Below, piece after piece: positions 20,250 to 32,041 of a DNA stretch of 64,000 nt. A program made the position numbers and the translations under genes. Source of the DNA: Nematostella vectensis (Eukaryota > Cnidaria > Anthozoa > Actiniaria > Edwardsiidae). The DNA lies in contig NC_064035.1 of assembly GCF_932526225.1 (NCBI RefSeq), positions 6,819,501-6,883,500 of the forward strand, given 5' to 3'. The notes under the pieces are model-generated. The model ran no database searches and was not told where the DNA came from. It worked only from the letters and a program-made list of their open reading frames with translations. Within the stretch, counting starts at the first letter, position 1. Each line of letters begins with the position of its first letter.

Positions 20250-20690
20250 GAGTGATGGTCTTTTTCAAGCAGAAAAATTTGTAGCGTCCTTTATAAAAAC
20301 CCAATTAAAGAGAAGTAGTCGTCATAAATCCCACTGAAAACACATCAATGGCGTTGGTACTCTAACTGCCAGGGACTCGAACTTCTGGGCCGTATATTCG
20401 GCGGTCGAAAGCTTCTCTCATGATGGAGCTTCAAAGTGCTTGCGGCAGCATTTCCCGAAGTAGATGATAACAGGGCAGTTTTGCCCTTCCCGCTCCTCGA
20501 CTAAAACGTTATTGGATTTGATGTCATTGTGGAGATTTCCTTTGTGATGTATATAGTCAACCGTATTGCAGATCTTTTGAAACACTGCATTCAACTGTTG
20601 TTTTGAAAGTAGAGAAAATGAAATAAATACAGTACGGTATTTACATATACCTTGATTGGCTATTAGTTTGGATAACTTCATTACATCTCA
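20250..20690 (-). pseudogene. Protein kinase domain fragment with altered DFG motif
   Basis: A kinase-like segment read leftward: helix E region (KICNTVDYIHHKG), catalytic loop HNDIKSNNVLVE (HRDLKxxN position, with the catalytic Asp and the metal-binding Asn present), then CPVIIYFGKC, where the DFG aspartate is Tyr (one-base change at about 20460-20462). The frame ends at 20418; farther left, kinase-like sequence resumes in another frame around IYGPEV (APE position) and DVFSVG (subdomain IX), about 20290-20400. The N-lobe (Gly loop, VAIK, helix C Glu) is absent; the satellite array begins right upstream. It is a broken fragment, not an active kinase. Confidence 0.65.
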
Positions 20691-20722
20691 TTTGCAGGTT
20701 TTAAATCATAGCAATTATGTTT

Positions 20723-23328
20723 CAGCTGAAGTCTTCAAGGCGTGCCGCCCAAAACAACAGTGAAAACACAAAGCACATTACACAACCTCCTATATGAAAA
20801 AATATATATTCAGCAATGTGTTTCAGATGAAGTCTTCAAGGCGTGCCGCCCAAAACAACAGTGAAAACACAAAGCACATTACACAACCTCCTATATGAAA
20901 AATATATATTAAGCAATATGTTTCAGCTGAAGTCTTCAAGGCGTGCTGCCCAAAACAACAGTGAGAATATAAAGCACATTACCTGATTACACAACCTTCT
21001 ATATGAAAAAATATATATTCAGCAATATGTTTCAGATGAAGTCTTCAAGGCGTGCCGCCCAAAACAACAGTGAGAACATAAAGCACATTACCTGATTACA
21101 CAACCTCCTATATGAAAAAAATATATCCAGCAATATGTTTCAGATGAAGTCTTCAAGGCGTGCCGCCCAAAACAACAGTGAGAACATAAAGCACATTACA
21201 CAACCTCCTATATGAAAAAAATATATCCAGCAATATGTTTCAGCTGAAGTCTTCAAGGCGTGCCGCCCAAAACAACAGTGAAAACATAAAGCAAATTACA
21301 CAACCTCCTATATGAAAAAAATATATATTCAGCGATATGTTTCAGCTGAAGTCTTCAAGGCGTGCCGCCCAAAACAACAGTGAAAACACAAAGCACATTA
21401 CACAACCTCCTATATGAAAAAATATATATTCAGCAATGTGTTTCCGATGAAGTCTTCAAGGCGTGCCGCCCAAAACAACAGTGAAAACACAAAGCACATT
21501 ACACAACCTCCTATATGAAAAAAATATATTAAGCAATATGTTTCAGCTGAAGTCTTCAAGGCGTGCCGCCCAAAACAACAGTGAGAATATAAAGCACATT
21601 ACCTGATTACACAACCTCCTATATGAAAAAAATATATATTCAGCAATATCTTTCAGATGAAGTCTTCAAGGCGTGCCGCCCAAAACAACAGTGAGAACAT
21701 AAAGCACATTACCTGATTACACAACATCCTATATGAAAAAAATATATCCAGCAATATGTTTCAGATGAAGTCTTCAAGGCGTGCCGCCCAAAACAACAGT
21801 GAGAACATAAAGCACATTACACAACCTCCTATATGAAAAAAATATATCCAGCAATATGTTTCAGCTGAAGTCTTCAAGGCGTGCCGCCCAAAACAACAGT
21901 GAAAACACAAAGCACATAACACAACCTCCTATATGAAAAAAATATATTAAGCAATATGTTTCAGATGAAGTTTTCAAGGCGTGCCGCCCAAAACAACAGT
22001 GAGAAGATAAAGCACATTACACATTCTCCTATATGAAAAAATATATCCAGCAATATGTTTCAGCTGAAGTCTTCAAGGCGTGCCGCCCAAAACAACAGTG
22101 AAAACATAAAGCAAATTACACAACCTCCTATATGAAAAAAAATATATATTCAGCAATATGTTTCAGATGAAGTCTTCAAGGCGTGCCGCCCAAAACAACA
22201 ATGAAAACAAAAAGCACATTACACAACCTCCTATATGAAAAAATATATATTCAGCAATATGTTTCAGATGAAGTCTTCAAGGCGTGCCGCCCAAAACAAC
22301 AGTGAAAACACAAAGCACATTACACAACCTCCTATATGAAAAAAATATATTAAGCAATATGTTATAGCTGAAGTCTTCAAGGCGTGCCGCCCAAAACAAC
22401 AGTGAAAACACAAAGCACATTACACAACCTCCTCTATGAAAAAAATATATCCAGCAATATGTTCCGGATGAAGTCTTCAAGGCGTGCCGCCCAAAACAAC
22501 AGTGGGAACATAAAGCACATTACCTGATTACACAACCTCCTATATGAAAAAAATATATTAAGCAATATGTTTCAGCTGAAGTCTTCAAGGCGTGCCGCCC
22601 AAAACAACAGTGAAAACACAAAGCACATTACACAACCTCCTATATGAAAAAAATATATTAAGCAATATGTTTCAGATGAAGTCTTCAAGGCGTGCCGCCC
22701 AAAACAACAGTGAGAACATAAAGCACATTACACAACCTCCTATATGAAAAAATATATCCAGCAATATGTTTCAGCTGAAGTCTTCAAGGCGTGCCGCCCA
22801 AAACAACAGTGAGAACATAAAGCACATTACACAACCTCCTATATGAAAAAAATATATATATTCAGCGATATGTTTCAGCTGAAGTCTTCAAGGCGTGCCG
22901 CCCAAAACAACAGTGAAAACACAAAGCACATTACACAACCTCCTATATGAAAAAATATATATTCAGCAATGTGTTTCAGATGAAGTCTTCAAGGCGTGCC
23001 GCCCAAAACAACAATGAAAACAAAAAGCACATTACACAACCTCCTATATGAAAAAAATATATTAAGCAATATGTTTCAGCTGAAGTCTTCAAGGCGTGCC
23101 GCCCAAAACAACAGTGAGAATATAAAGCACATTACCTGATTACACAACCTCCTATATGAAAAAATATATATTCAGCAATATGTTTCAGATGAAGTCTTCA
23201 AGGCGTGCCGCCCAAAACAACAGTGAGAACATAAAGCACATTACCTGATTACACAACCTCCTATATGAAAAAAATATATCCAGCAATATGTTTCGGATGA
23301 AGTCTTCAAGGCGTGCCGCCCAAAACAA
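20723..23328. repeat. Satellite array, about 26 units of about 103 bp
   Basis: The phrase gtcttcaaggcgtgccgccc recurs about 26 times with a mean spacing near 103 bp. Units vary at two sites: cagctgaag versus cagatgaag, and presence or absence of a roughly 7-10 bp 'cctgatt' insertion before acacaacc. A-rich stretches (gaaaaaatatatatt) vary in length. Variants alternate in repeated orders, suggesting multi-unit amplification. It lies between two - strand coding relics. Confidence 0.95.
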
Positions 23329-23414
23329 AATACAAAAATATAATTATTACAATTATTACAAGCAAAAACATAAATATATTTATTAAGGATAAGTTATTAT
23401 TTGTCAGCTGATTG

Positions 23415-23778
23415 CTACAATACCAAACTCTTGTCCGCCAAATTTCTCTCTAGCTTTTCGATCTTTACCGAAAGCGATTCCACTTTCGTTCTTACTTCAT
23501 GCTGTGCCAGTGTTTTCGAGCATGAGTTGGGGTAAACGTGGTTGATCTCCTTGTCGGTTCCCGGCAGTACGTTTAGAAGTCTGAAGGAATCCCTACTTGC
23601 TGAAATCTCCCCGATTACTCCAAACGCTTAAAGGACGTAGACTTCTTCCGTTCTAGCCCTGTTTCAGGCAACGCAATCTGCTTAAAACCATTTGATCGGA
23701 GCTGAATCGCCGGCAAGCGTCCTCTCACATCCTTCGACGCTATCTTATAGCTTCGGCCGGGATGCTTCAAAGAACCTC
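23415..23778 (-). pseudogene. Broken coding fragment with coiled-coil C-terminus, unknown family
   Basis: Leftward reading gives GRLPAIQLRSNGFKQIALPE up to about 23625. After a one-base frame change, VIGEISASRDSFRLLNVLPG and a heptad-like end (VESLSVKIEKLERNLADKS) run to TAG at 23415-23417. Codon quality is high in both parts, unlike the flanks. It lies on the same strand as the kinase fragment across the satellite, so both may come from one former gene, but no link can be shown. Function unknown. Confidence 0.4.
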
Positions 23779-23799
23779 ATATTGACGAATTTTCGTGGT

Positions 23800-25860
23800 C
23801 GTAAACGGCATAAGTCAATATTAAGTGCGTACCATCTTTTGTTTGGGTCAATCCTCAATGAAATCACCTCAAATTACATCATGAAATCGGAAAGGAGGTC
23901 TTAGCCGACGAGTCAAATGTTGTAGACTGAATCAATAGAGCGCGCGCTTTGATTCATATTTGGCGCTATGTTCTACCATATTCCCATATATAGCATAATC
24001 CAATATTTATATAGGCCAAGTGTCGACAGAAAATACACACTGTACACACATGGCACCAATCAAAGTGCTGTCTAAAATATATTCGATTAACACGAAAATG
24101 CTTGACGCATGCTGGGAACAAGCATCCCCGCTGGTACCGTTTTCTCCCCTCTGGGGCTCCTCGGATGCATCGTGCAGACTCCTAAAAGTTCTTTTTCTCT
24201 GCAATTCGGTGAGATAGAATACCTAGGCATTCTCAGAGTCTATGTTATGTATTTAAATACAAGAAGGCTTTTATTTATCTTTGATTTACAAAATTTTTAG
24301 ATGAATTAACTTCAATTCTTCACGCAAATGTTCAGAAATCATGTCACTCAAGAAACCCTTGTCACTGGAATAAAGATTTACTTCATTACAAAGAGTTGAA
24401 ATATTTTATTTTTGAAATACCTGTCTTAATAACCACAATATCGGTGTGAATATAATGGTATTACGTTCTGGATGTATCTTTTTCATTACAAGGGAATTGG
24501 AAGAGAATTGTGTTTTGTAAACACAGATTTATGATTGTTGTGTAATAATTTGCGAATCAGCAGTGAAAAGTTGATCCCAGAGCCTAAAATCACGCACTCT
24601 ATGCATTTCAATGTCCCAGAAACGGTTGATTGGCTCCAGCGTACTCTATGGAAGATTATTTTCACAGCATTCGTAAAAAGGGAGGTATTTTCGGTCAAAA
24701 AGATTTCCAAAACAGCCTTTGCCGGTTCACATTGCTTAAGATGTGATCGCGCGTAAGACTCATGTTGCTAGGAAACGTGAGCGCTAACCAATCAGAGGCG
24801 TATCTAAAAATAACTGCTTCTTCTAAAAATAGCTTTCACGGACGTCATCATTGGAACATACCCTAAGGGGATTCGTTCTCTTACATCATGGTCTCTTGGT
24901 TGCCTGCGATGAGAGTCGAGATCTATGGGTGCGACGCTTGAATCATGATCGCCAAACCTCAGGTAGCCCAGATATAATGGTTTTGAAGCTTTTTCGTAGC
25001 TTGGAATAGTATAATGAAACGATTTCTTGCGAAATTCGGCCGGTTTCGAATGCTTATTACATTCCTTTTTATCTTGGTATAGGAAGGGTTCTCGTATCTT
25101 TTTTTGTAATAAATACGCCATTTACCCGTAAATCAGAAATCAATAAGACTGCGTTGAGATATGACGTAAGCTTAAAGGAAGTTTTATTCCTTTCATTTCA
25201 CAAAAAGTCCACATTACATATCCCTCGTTTTACATCTCAAAACAGCTAATTTAAAGCTACAAACAAACTTCAAAAGCATTTCCTGGGCTACCTGATATCA
25301 AACTAGGTCAAGTAGATGTGTCAAGTTTTGTCTTTTTATCATTGCTGCATTGTTTCACTTACCCTTGAGAGATAATGGTATATTTATTTTGTAGGGTTTA
25401 TGGATTTTTTTCTGCACATATTGAAAACCACACCTTTTCGATTTCATCTCTATCCAAAATTTAAAGATATCTAACCAGCTGACCTTTGTAATCGTTTGCA
25501 TTTGATATTGGAGGACAAATTAAGAGAATTGAAATAATTGTCTATTTACCAGAATCAATAAAAAACAGCTTTCCAAAATAAGCCTATCTTAATGGGTGCT
25601 TGCTTACATTTGTTATTTTGCTAAGAAATAGCAGTTTGCAGAACCAAATTCTTTAAAGGCTTATATACATGATATATTTTCTTTATTGATAGCCTTGAAA
25701 AAAAATAATAATAATTTTAAAAAAATTATGAATTTCTGAAAATTTGATTTAGACAGTGCCTAAATCTCTATATGATAGGTTTATTACATTTGTGGGCAAC
25801 AATTTATTACAATTGTGGGTGTATTACATTTGTGGACTCTTCAGCGTCCTACTACTCATT
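23800..25860. other. Gene-poor interval with dispersed repeat copies
   Basis: No supported gene. 24812-24910 (- strand) resembles 18862-18935, sharing gaacgaatcccc and gaaagctatttttaga, including the stop region of the discoidin fragment. 25193-25293 is a diverged copy of the 19.4-kb repeat. Confidence 0.5.
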
Positions 25861-25864
25861 TGAA

Positions 25865-27311
25865 TTAAAATCTCAAGTCTAAGCTACGCAGATTCTCACT
25901 GTCGTGGTACACCCTGCGAATCGTGAATAGCCGCCCTGTGGCATTACTGTGCGTCGCCGTTGATCTATTCCCTGAACACATGACTGAGTTTCTCCGCAAC
26001 CTTAAAAGCCTCGCACAGGCAGACTGTAGCGACTTTGAGCGACAAATAAACATGATTGGGTCAAACGCACTTGTGAGAAATGCGAAGTAAGGCGGTATGA
26101 AGAGGAGCCATTGATTGATAGTTCCCAGATCCCTAACGGCTAACGTGAACACAATGCTTGGCATAAAGCAGATAACGTAAGCCAACAACACAATGACGAT
26201 AGTGGTGGCAGCACGTGCTTCATTGCGCATGCGTCGCTCTAGGGTTTCTTGGAGCTGGCAGTGATAAACAAAAACGTGTTAAACAAAGGGGAGGGGGAGG
26301 GGTTTGATGAAATTTTGAGATCCCACAGTGAGCGTGATTATTTTTACTTTACTTTGTGAGTGGCGAGAAGCAGCTGCTAGCTCAAGGCGAAAACACGAAT
26401 ATATCAAGGGAAATTAAGATTTGGATTAAAATTTGTTACGAGTTGGTGATTTTAATTACCCAGATGTTTTTTTTAAAAGAAGCTATTTTAATATTTTAAG
26501 CATAAGAAAATCGTATTCTGAATTCTAGAGCTTGAATTCGAAATGTTCAGCAAAACACAGCAATTCTCAAACTAACCAAATCCGTTTTTGATAAGACAAA
26601 TAATGAGTTTAGTTAGCAACGTTTAACTATAAGCGTCAAATATTATTTTCTTTTTTTTCAATTTTTTTATTAATTTCAACATAGACGTACCTGGCTAACT
26701 TGTCTATGCATACTACAGTATGTTGCAAGCGAGAGCACAGCTATTACCACAACACATAGAGGTAGGTTGCTTAGAAGACAGTAGCGGATAGACCTCGTGA
26801 AGTAGATTGCCCGATATTCTTGCACTAGGCTGCTCCCTAAGTTAACACTCCATACGGGCAACATTGCACAACTAGTTATCGTAATCCCTGAAAGCCACAC
26901 ACACGATATCCCCGAAAGGGCTTTCCTCTTTGAGATCCACTGTTTGTAAGCCATCCCCTGACTTATCGCCGCATATCGATCACACATCATTAGCACCATC
27001 GAGTATAGCTTTAGTAAGATAAAAAGCAGGTACGCAAAGACTGTGGCGAAAGCCGTCAGTTGACCAGTAAACCACACATTGAATATTACGACATCTAGCA
27101 TAAAAAGAGGCAAATTGGCGAGGGCGCTCAACATATCGACGATCACTAGATTTGCCAACAAGATATTAGGGATAGTCCGCAGAGCTTTGTAGCGAACTAT
27201 GATGGTCCAGAGGATGGTGTTCGCCACGAACGCGATGATTAGCAATGAGATTACCAAAAAGAGTTGAGCACTTTGGGTCCCGCATTGATAATCAGTACCA
27301 GATAAATTCAT
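25865..27311 (-). CDS. Class A (rhodopsin-like) G-protein coupled receptor, orphan
   Basis: Two exons, 27311-26691 and 26254-25865, with consensus splice sites and phase 0 at the junction; 336 residues in all. Seven hydrophobic helices are visible. TM1 is LFLVISLLIIAFVANTILWT, TM2 has LLANLVIVDMLSALANLPLF with the conserved Asp, TM3 ends CDRYAAIS (DRY motif), and TM6 (exon 2) is TTIVIVLLAYVICFMPSIV. TM7 carries DPIMFI in place of NPxxY, an accepted variant. The N-terminus is short with an NLS glycosylation site (Asn2) and no signal peptide; the C-tail is Ser/Arg-rich. It signals through heterotrimeric G proteins at the plasma membrane; ligand unknown. The intron after TM5 falls in intracellular loop 3. 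Confidence 0.9.
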
Positions 27312-27858
27312 CGAGCAAGCAGGACATCAAGAGTTAAAACAGATTAAGTTTCGCTAACGTGTGTCGCAGGACAGTGTGTCTGAATTGCCGCACGAATTGA
27401 TGGGCTGCTTGTCTCGTTTAAACACCTGCTGACCGGCAAACTTAATAGCCATATCCGCTTAGTACACAATCTAACGAAACATCCAAAAATATTTACAATT
27501 ATCCTTTTAAAAGTTTTCTAGTCCTGTTTCATTTATTGGTATTGTCGTAAAAACGAAATTTTCTTACAGTTCCCTCTGAATGAACTTATATATTCTAATA
27601 TGTGATTGTATGATTTCAAAAAAGTTATTAAATTAACCCATTTTGTTAGCATTTCTGTTAATAAATGCCTTTTTTCAAGTAAGTTGAATTCTTTATTTTG
27701 TTATGTGTAATGAAAATGTACACCAAGGAGAGAGTCTTAAAATTTTCTCCAATGAGGTAACACCACGAGACATATTGTAGCTCTGGTAATTGTGTAATTA
27801 AGTTGAAGTAGTAACTGCCAAACTCATCTTACGAGAAAGAAAAACTTGATCCGAGTGT
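27312..27858. other. AT-rich spacer between GPCR and Sprouty genes
   Basis: No coding signal. It holds the presumed 5' region of the GPCR and the 3' region of the Sprouty gene, both on the - strand. Confidence 0.5.
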
Positions 27859-29037
27859 TCATGTAAAATGTCTACTAATTAATCCTTTTATGCCGTCATT
27901 GGCTTTCTGCAAACCCTTCAGTGGGGCGTACATCAACAGTCCCGGCATGCAGCACGAGAGAAGCGACAACACGGCCCAACGCTGTGCACAATCTATCCCC
28001 AGTCTCCCACAGTAACACGGGTCGTCTTCGTGTCGTATCTCATGCGCATGCGCCCAGTGGTAAAACAGCGCCTTCGCGCAGCACATGCAAGTGCAGTAAT
28101 CAATACACCGGTCAGCGGCACTCTCCTCTTCATTGTCGTCGCTGTTGTGGCTGTTGATCAGGTTGTCGCTCACGTGACTTGACATGTTGCTCAGGACTGA
28201 AGGCGTTGCGCTCTCTCGTCTGCTCTCCGAGGGACAAGCCAGTAAATATTGTGCTGAGTCGGCTGTTGAGAACATGGAGAATAGGGAGTCGCTGCGCGGT
28301 TTGAAAGGTGGCTCTGTCATGAGGAGTGAATGGGTGGGTGGCGCCGCCCTACCCCTATCGTCGTAGTAGGATTGGGAGTCCAAGACATCCAAATACACGA
28401 AGACATCTGGGTAGTGCGGTGGGGTTAGTTCAGAGTTCACGTTGATGGATGGTACATTGTGGAACGTGTTATTTAAGTTGTATGCACTAATGGAGCTTCT
28501 CTGTCAGGTGGGGCTCGCTTGACATGCACCATACTGGACCCGGTCTGTGATCTGACTTGGGAACCTTTGGTCATAGAGAGACTGCTCATCAAGAATACTC
28601 GAGTCAACAAATGCGTCGGGATAAGAAGAGTCCAATGGATGGAACTGGGAGCAATTCATATGTTGATTGGCAAATGATGCATCGGAATGAAAGATTGGAA
28701 TAGGACGAGGGCGGTGGATCTCCCGTAGTGGTGCTCTCTCTTTTGGGTGTGGCTCCTGAGTAATAGGGTTATTTAGCACCCAGTGGCCTAGATCACTGCT
28801 TGTGTTTGGTCTTCCACTTCCGTTGCTATTGCTAATTTGCCAGTGACCACACCCATTCTGGGCTGGCACAGGCTCTACGCTGATTGGCACGGGTGACAGC
28901 CGACGTGGAAGACAGTCAGACGCGTTACCCTTAACGCTGACCTCACTCTCCCCTGACCCGCTCCTACTATGATTAGGAGAGATCCAGACGCTGTCATCAC
29001 CTATACTGTTATAACTCGCTAGACTGCACGACTGCAT
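27859..29037 (-). CDS. Sprouty-domain protein with one in-frame TGA
   Basis: Sprouty proteins are membrane-associated inhibitors of receptor tyrosine kinase/Ras-MAPK signalling. ATG 29037 opens 177 codons of Ser/Pro-rich sequence, then a TGA at 28504-28506. The same frame continues without interruption to TAA at 27859, giving 392 codons in total. The C-terminal Cys-rich Sprouty domain is clear: CIDYCTCMCCAKALFYHW, DDPCYCGRLGIDCAQRW, SCCMPGLLMYAPLKGL. An internal repeat lies on either side of the stop (YPDAFVDSSILDEQSLYD and YPDVFVYLDVLDSQSYYD), supporting one gene. No ATG follows the TGA until about 28320, inside the linker. Options: readthrough of TGA-C, a null allele (CGA to TGA), base error, or a cryptic splice acceptor, since the stop lies within TGACAG. 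Confidence 0.8.
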
Positions 29038-31603
29038 GAGCTGCGAGGGGAATGGTAACTCACCGGGCTAGGAATAGAGCATAATCTGCTGGTCCTAAAG
29101 AAGTCAGCGAAAGGCCAGCTGGGACTGTCAACCTCCTGGCTCCTTAGGCTCGTGCCACTCGTTTGCGATCTCTCGCGTGTTTTGTGAGATCGCGGCTGTG
29201 GAATCTGAAGACTATAATTGACTAATTGTTCAATATCCCCGCTAAAGAAGTGCGTTTTATCATCGGGCGAGCAGAGAAGGACTGGAGAGCTGACGGATAC
29301 AGGTGAAGAGAGGCATGACGTGCTATCTTCCGGCGGAGGAGGAGTGGTACTGAGCGGGAGCGAAAGGCTTCTTAGCGGTCTGCTTCTCTTACTAATGGCG
29401 TTCGTGAATGAGAGGCTGGTTATCCCACCATCTTACTAATGGCGTTCGTGAATGAGAGGCTTCCTCGGATTCCTTGTGCATTTTTTTGAATTTTGCTGAC
29501 ATTGCCATTTTGAATTTGGGTGTAGCAGATGTGACCTAGACCAAGACAAAACGCCGATAATCAGTGATTGGATGGCTCATCATTGCACAGTGCTTCTCTT
29601 CCACTGTCCTCCTCCCGGGTTTGGGGACATGTTCCCAAAAGAAGTTAATTTTTTGATTTCGTTCTAACAAGGAACCTATTTCCTCCATCTTAACAGATAT
29701 TATTAATTTGTTATGGCTAATTTAGACAGCACGATTCAGTTGTATGCGACACCTCTACAACTAGAATCGTAGAGTGTAAATCAGCTACGATGATTGTTCC
29801 ACTTTATTTTTATTTTTCAGGAGTGAGTTTTCTGCTTAAACAGGCTCTTTTTTTTACTTCGAGTATTAAAATCCAGATTTCCTGCTTATAGTTTTTTATA
29901 CCTTTGTTTTTACTGTACCTATTACAGGGGTATAAGGGGCGGAACCAGGATTTCCCGAAGGGGTAGAGGACCACCAATAAAACAAATAACGGAAGCTAAA
30001 TTTCTAATTTTTTAGTCCCATACATCTTCTGAAATTTCACACCGAAGGGGGGAGGGGGCGGCCCCCCTTGGACCCACCGCTGTTTTTGAAGGCAGTTCCC
30101 CCAAGAAGATTTCCTATTATTGCAGTGACTGCAATCACTACAATCCCTAGAAAGATTGATCAAGGTAAGTTGACACCCGTCTATAGGGGGGCTGGGGGGG
30201 AGGAGTATTTCTCAATTTTTGCACCCTGAGCGGTGATTTTCTTTTAAATGTGCATAACATTTAGCAAATCCCCCTTTTTCGTTCTTTGTGTAATCTACCC
30301 CCCCCCCCCCCTTAGGTCGCATTTTTTTGCATGCCGCCACCCACCTAAAAAATAAACCGTCCCTTAGCACCCTAACGATCAAAAATCTCTTAAGTTTTGG
30401 TCATTGCACTTCCAATAGCGTTTTGAATGCATTAAGATCAAGAATCTTAAAATAATAATAATGATAAAGGAAAGCTGAAATTGAATATGAAAATTTCAAA
30501 TCTACAATGCTTTTTTGGTTAGCTCGTCCAAAAACGCACAAACAAAGCTTTTCAACAAAAAATACCTTCCACAAATGCATCGCAATTTTTACTGCACATC
30601 CATTTTTTTACTACAGCCACATTTTTAAATTATCTTTTTATTTTTGTTTGGCGTAGGCAAATGGCTATTGAACAGAAGAATAAAGTAAAATATTACCCCT
30701 AACTGACCAAAGCTCTTCTAGCATCAGTTTAAAAATAAATTCAAGAATTCTGTTATTTATTTTTATTTTAGTTAATGCCACTGGACACATAAACTCAAAT
30801 GCAATTCGCCAAATAAAATAGAACACTAAAACCGACCTTGATATCTGACGGTCCAGTAACTACGTAAGAAATACTGTAAAAAAATGTGGACAACAGATCG
30901 TACATCTAACCTTCGCCAAGAAACACAACCAGTCCCGAAAAAAAACATCAAGCAAAACAAAACAAGCGAAACATACCTTACTGTCGTTATAAAGCTAAAC
31001 CAGATCCAAGCAGTTGAAATGTATGGCCGTGTGACTGTCCTAGCTCACAATGGAAAACAATCTAGAATGCATTGACGTCATTCTCGCCAACGGTAATTAC
31101 AGAAAATCATTGAAAATGCAATATGGCAAGGGACAGAGGATTTGAATATTCTTATCAATAATTTTTTAAACCGAGAATATTTCCTATGCTTTTTGATTTG
31201 TATGGGACCCGAAATGTCTATCATAACACAGATATCATGACTGTATTGAGGTTGTAAAAGACGGGCTCCCTTCATTACTATGGAAACAAGCGGCAAGCGG
31301 GAATTACAAAAATCATTTCAAGAGTATATACTATAGTATGTCTTTTAGTTTGCTTTGGTATGGCTAAAAAAAGGAGGGGAATTGGGTTTCTGAGGAGCCG
31401 GGGGAAGGGGGGTCTGGGGATGGTTCTGCAGTCGGAGGAAGGGTAGCCTGCGTAGCGGCGCTAAAGGGGAGGGGGAAGGTGTCCGTGGACGAGAGAAAAT
31501 ATCGGAGGGAGGTGCCGAGGGAGACTAGGAGGAGAAAAGGAAGGAAGCTAGCGCTAGTGCGCTGTCTGTGAATCATCTCCTCACAACGTATATGTTATCC
31601 TTC
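29038..31603. other. Upstream region of Sprouty gene and gene-poor repeats
   Basis: No supported gene. 29937-30080 holds a copy of a dispersed repeat with core gggcggaaccaggatttccc and a G-rich/C-rich end. Short homopolymer runs occur near 30190 and 30299. Confidence 0.5.
29386..29461. repeat. Direct duplication of about 30 bp
   Basis: tcttactaatggcgttcgtg plus 'aatgagaggct' occurs twice, about 41 bp apart. No coding role seen. Confidence 0.85.
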
Positions 31604-32041
31604 TTACAATATGTTTTCTAATCTTGGGCGCATAGCAATATATCCATTAATCACTGAGGTTAACGCAAATATAACCCAGTTCGTGTACATAATCAAGCGA
31701 AGATGAACCACATGGATACCAAGCGTTGACAGAGCTACGCTCACTAACCACCCGTCTACGTGGGCACAAATGTACATAAGTCCACATTGCAAAATTATCA
31801 ATGTACCTGGTAGCGTCAGCGTGTCCACTATGTAACGCAACAAATCAAACACCGAGAACACCAGTTTGATAAATAATCTCACCACCCGGATGAGCTGATT
31901 AGCCAGATCGCACACACCCTCGATTATATCAAGTACACCCGTGTATAAGTTCAAAAGAAACGTTCCAATATATGAAACAAGTCCCCAGACACCTAGCGCA
32001 GAATATCCCAGAGGTCTCCCAACATTCAACGCTAGGCTCAA
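31604..32041 (-). CDS. Multi-pass hydrophobic protein, unrecognised (possible exon)
   Basis: A 145-codon frame with no ATG at its front (TTG at 32041); an AG (cacaag) just upstream could be a splice acceptor, so this may be an internal or last exon. At least four hydrophobic stretches are seen: ALGVWGLVSYIGTFLLNLY, VVRLFIKLVFSVFDLLRYI, LPGTLIILQCGLMYICA, IMYTNWVIFALTSVIN. Loops are short and slightly charged. Composition is clearly membrane-like and unlike the shadow frames around it. I recognise no family; an N-terminal membrane domain of an ER ubiquitin ligase was considered without supporting motif. A functional gene is not proven. Confidence 0.35.
   Translation of the reverse strand: MSLALNVGRPLGYSALGVWGLVSYIGTFLLNLYTGVLDIIEGVCDLANQLIRVVRLFIKLVFSVFDLLRYIVDTLTLPGTLIILQCGLMYICAHVDGWLVSVALSTLGIHVVHLRLIMYTNWVIFALTSVINGYIAMRPRLENIL

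Noticed and set aside
20723-23328. CRISPR-like array
   Set aside because: The repeated unit is the whole roughly 103 bp with no unique spacers; it is a eukaryotic satellite.
31364-31576. 70-codon Pro/Ser-rich - strand frame
   Set aside because: Low-complexity purine-rich strand; no start context or domain.
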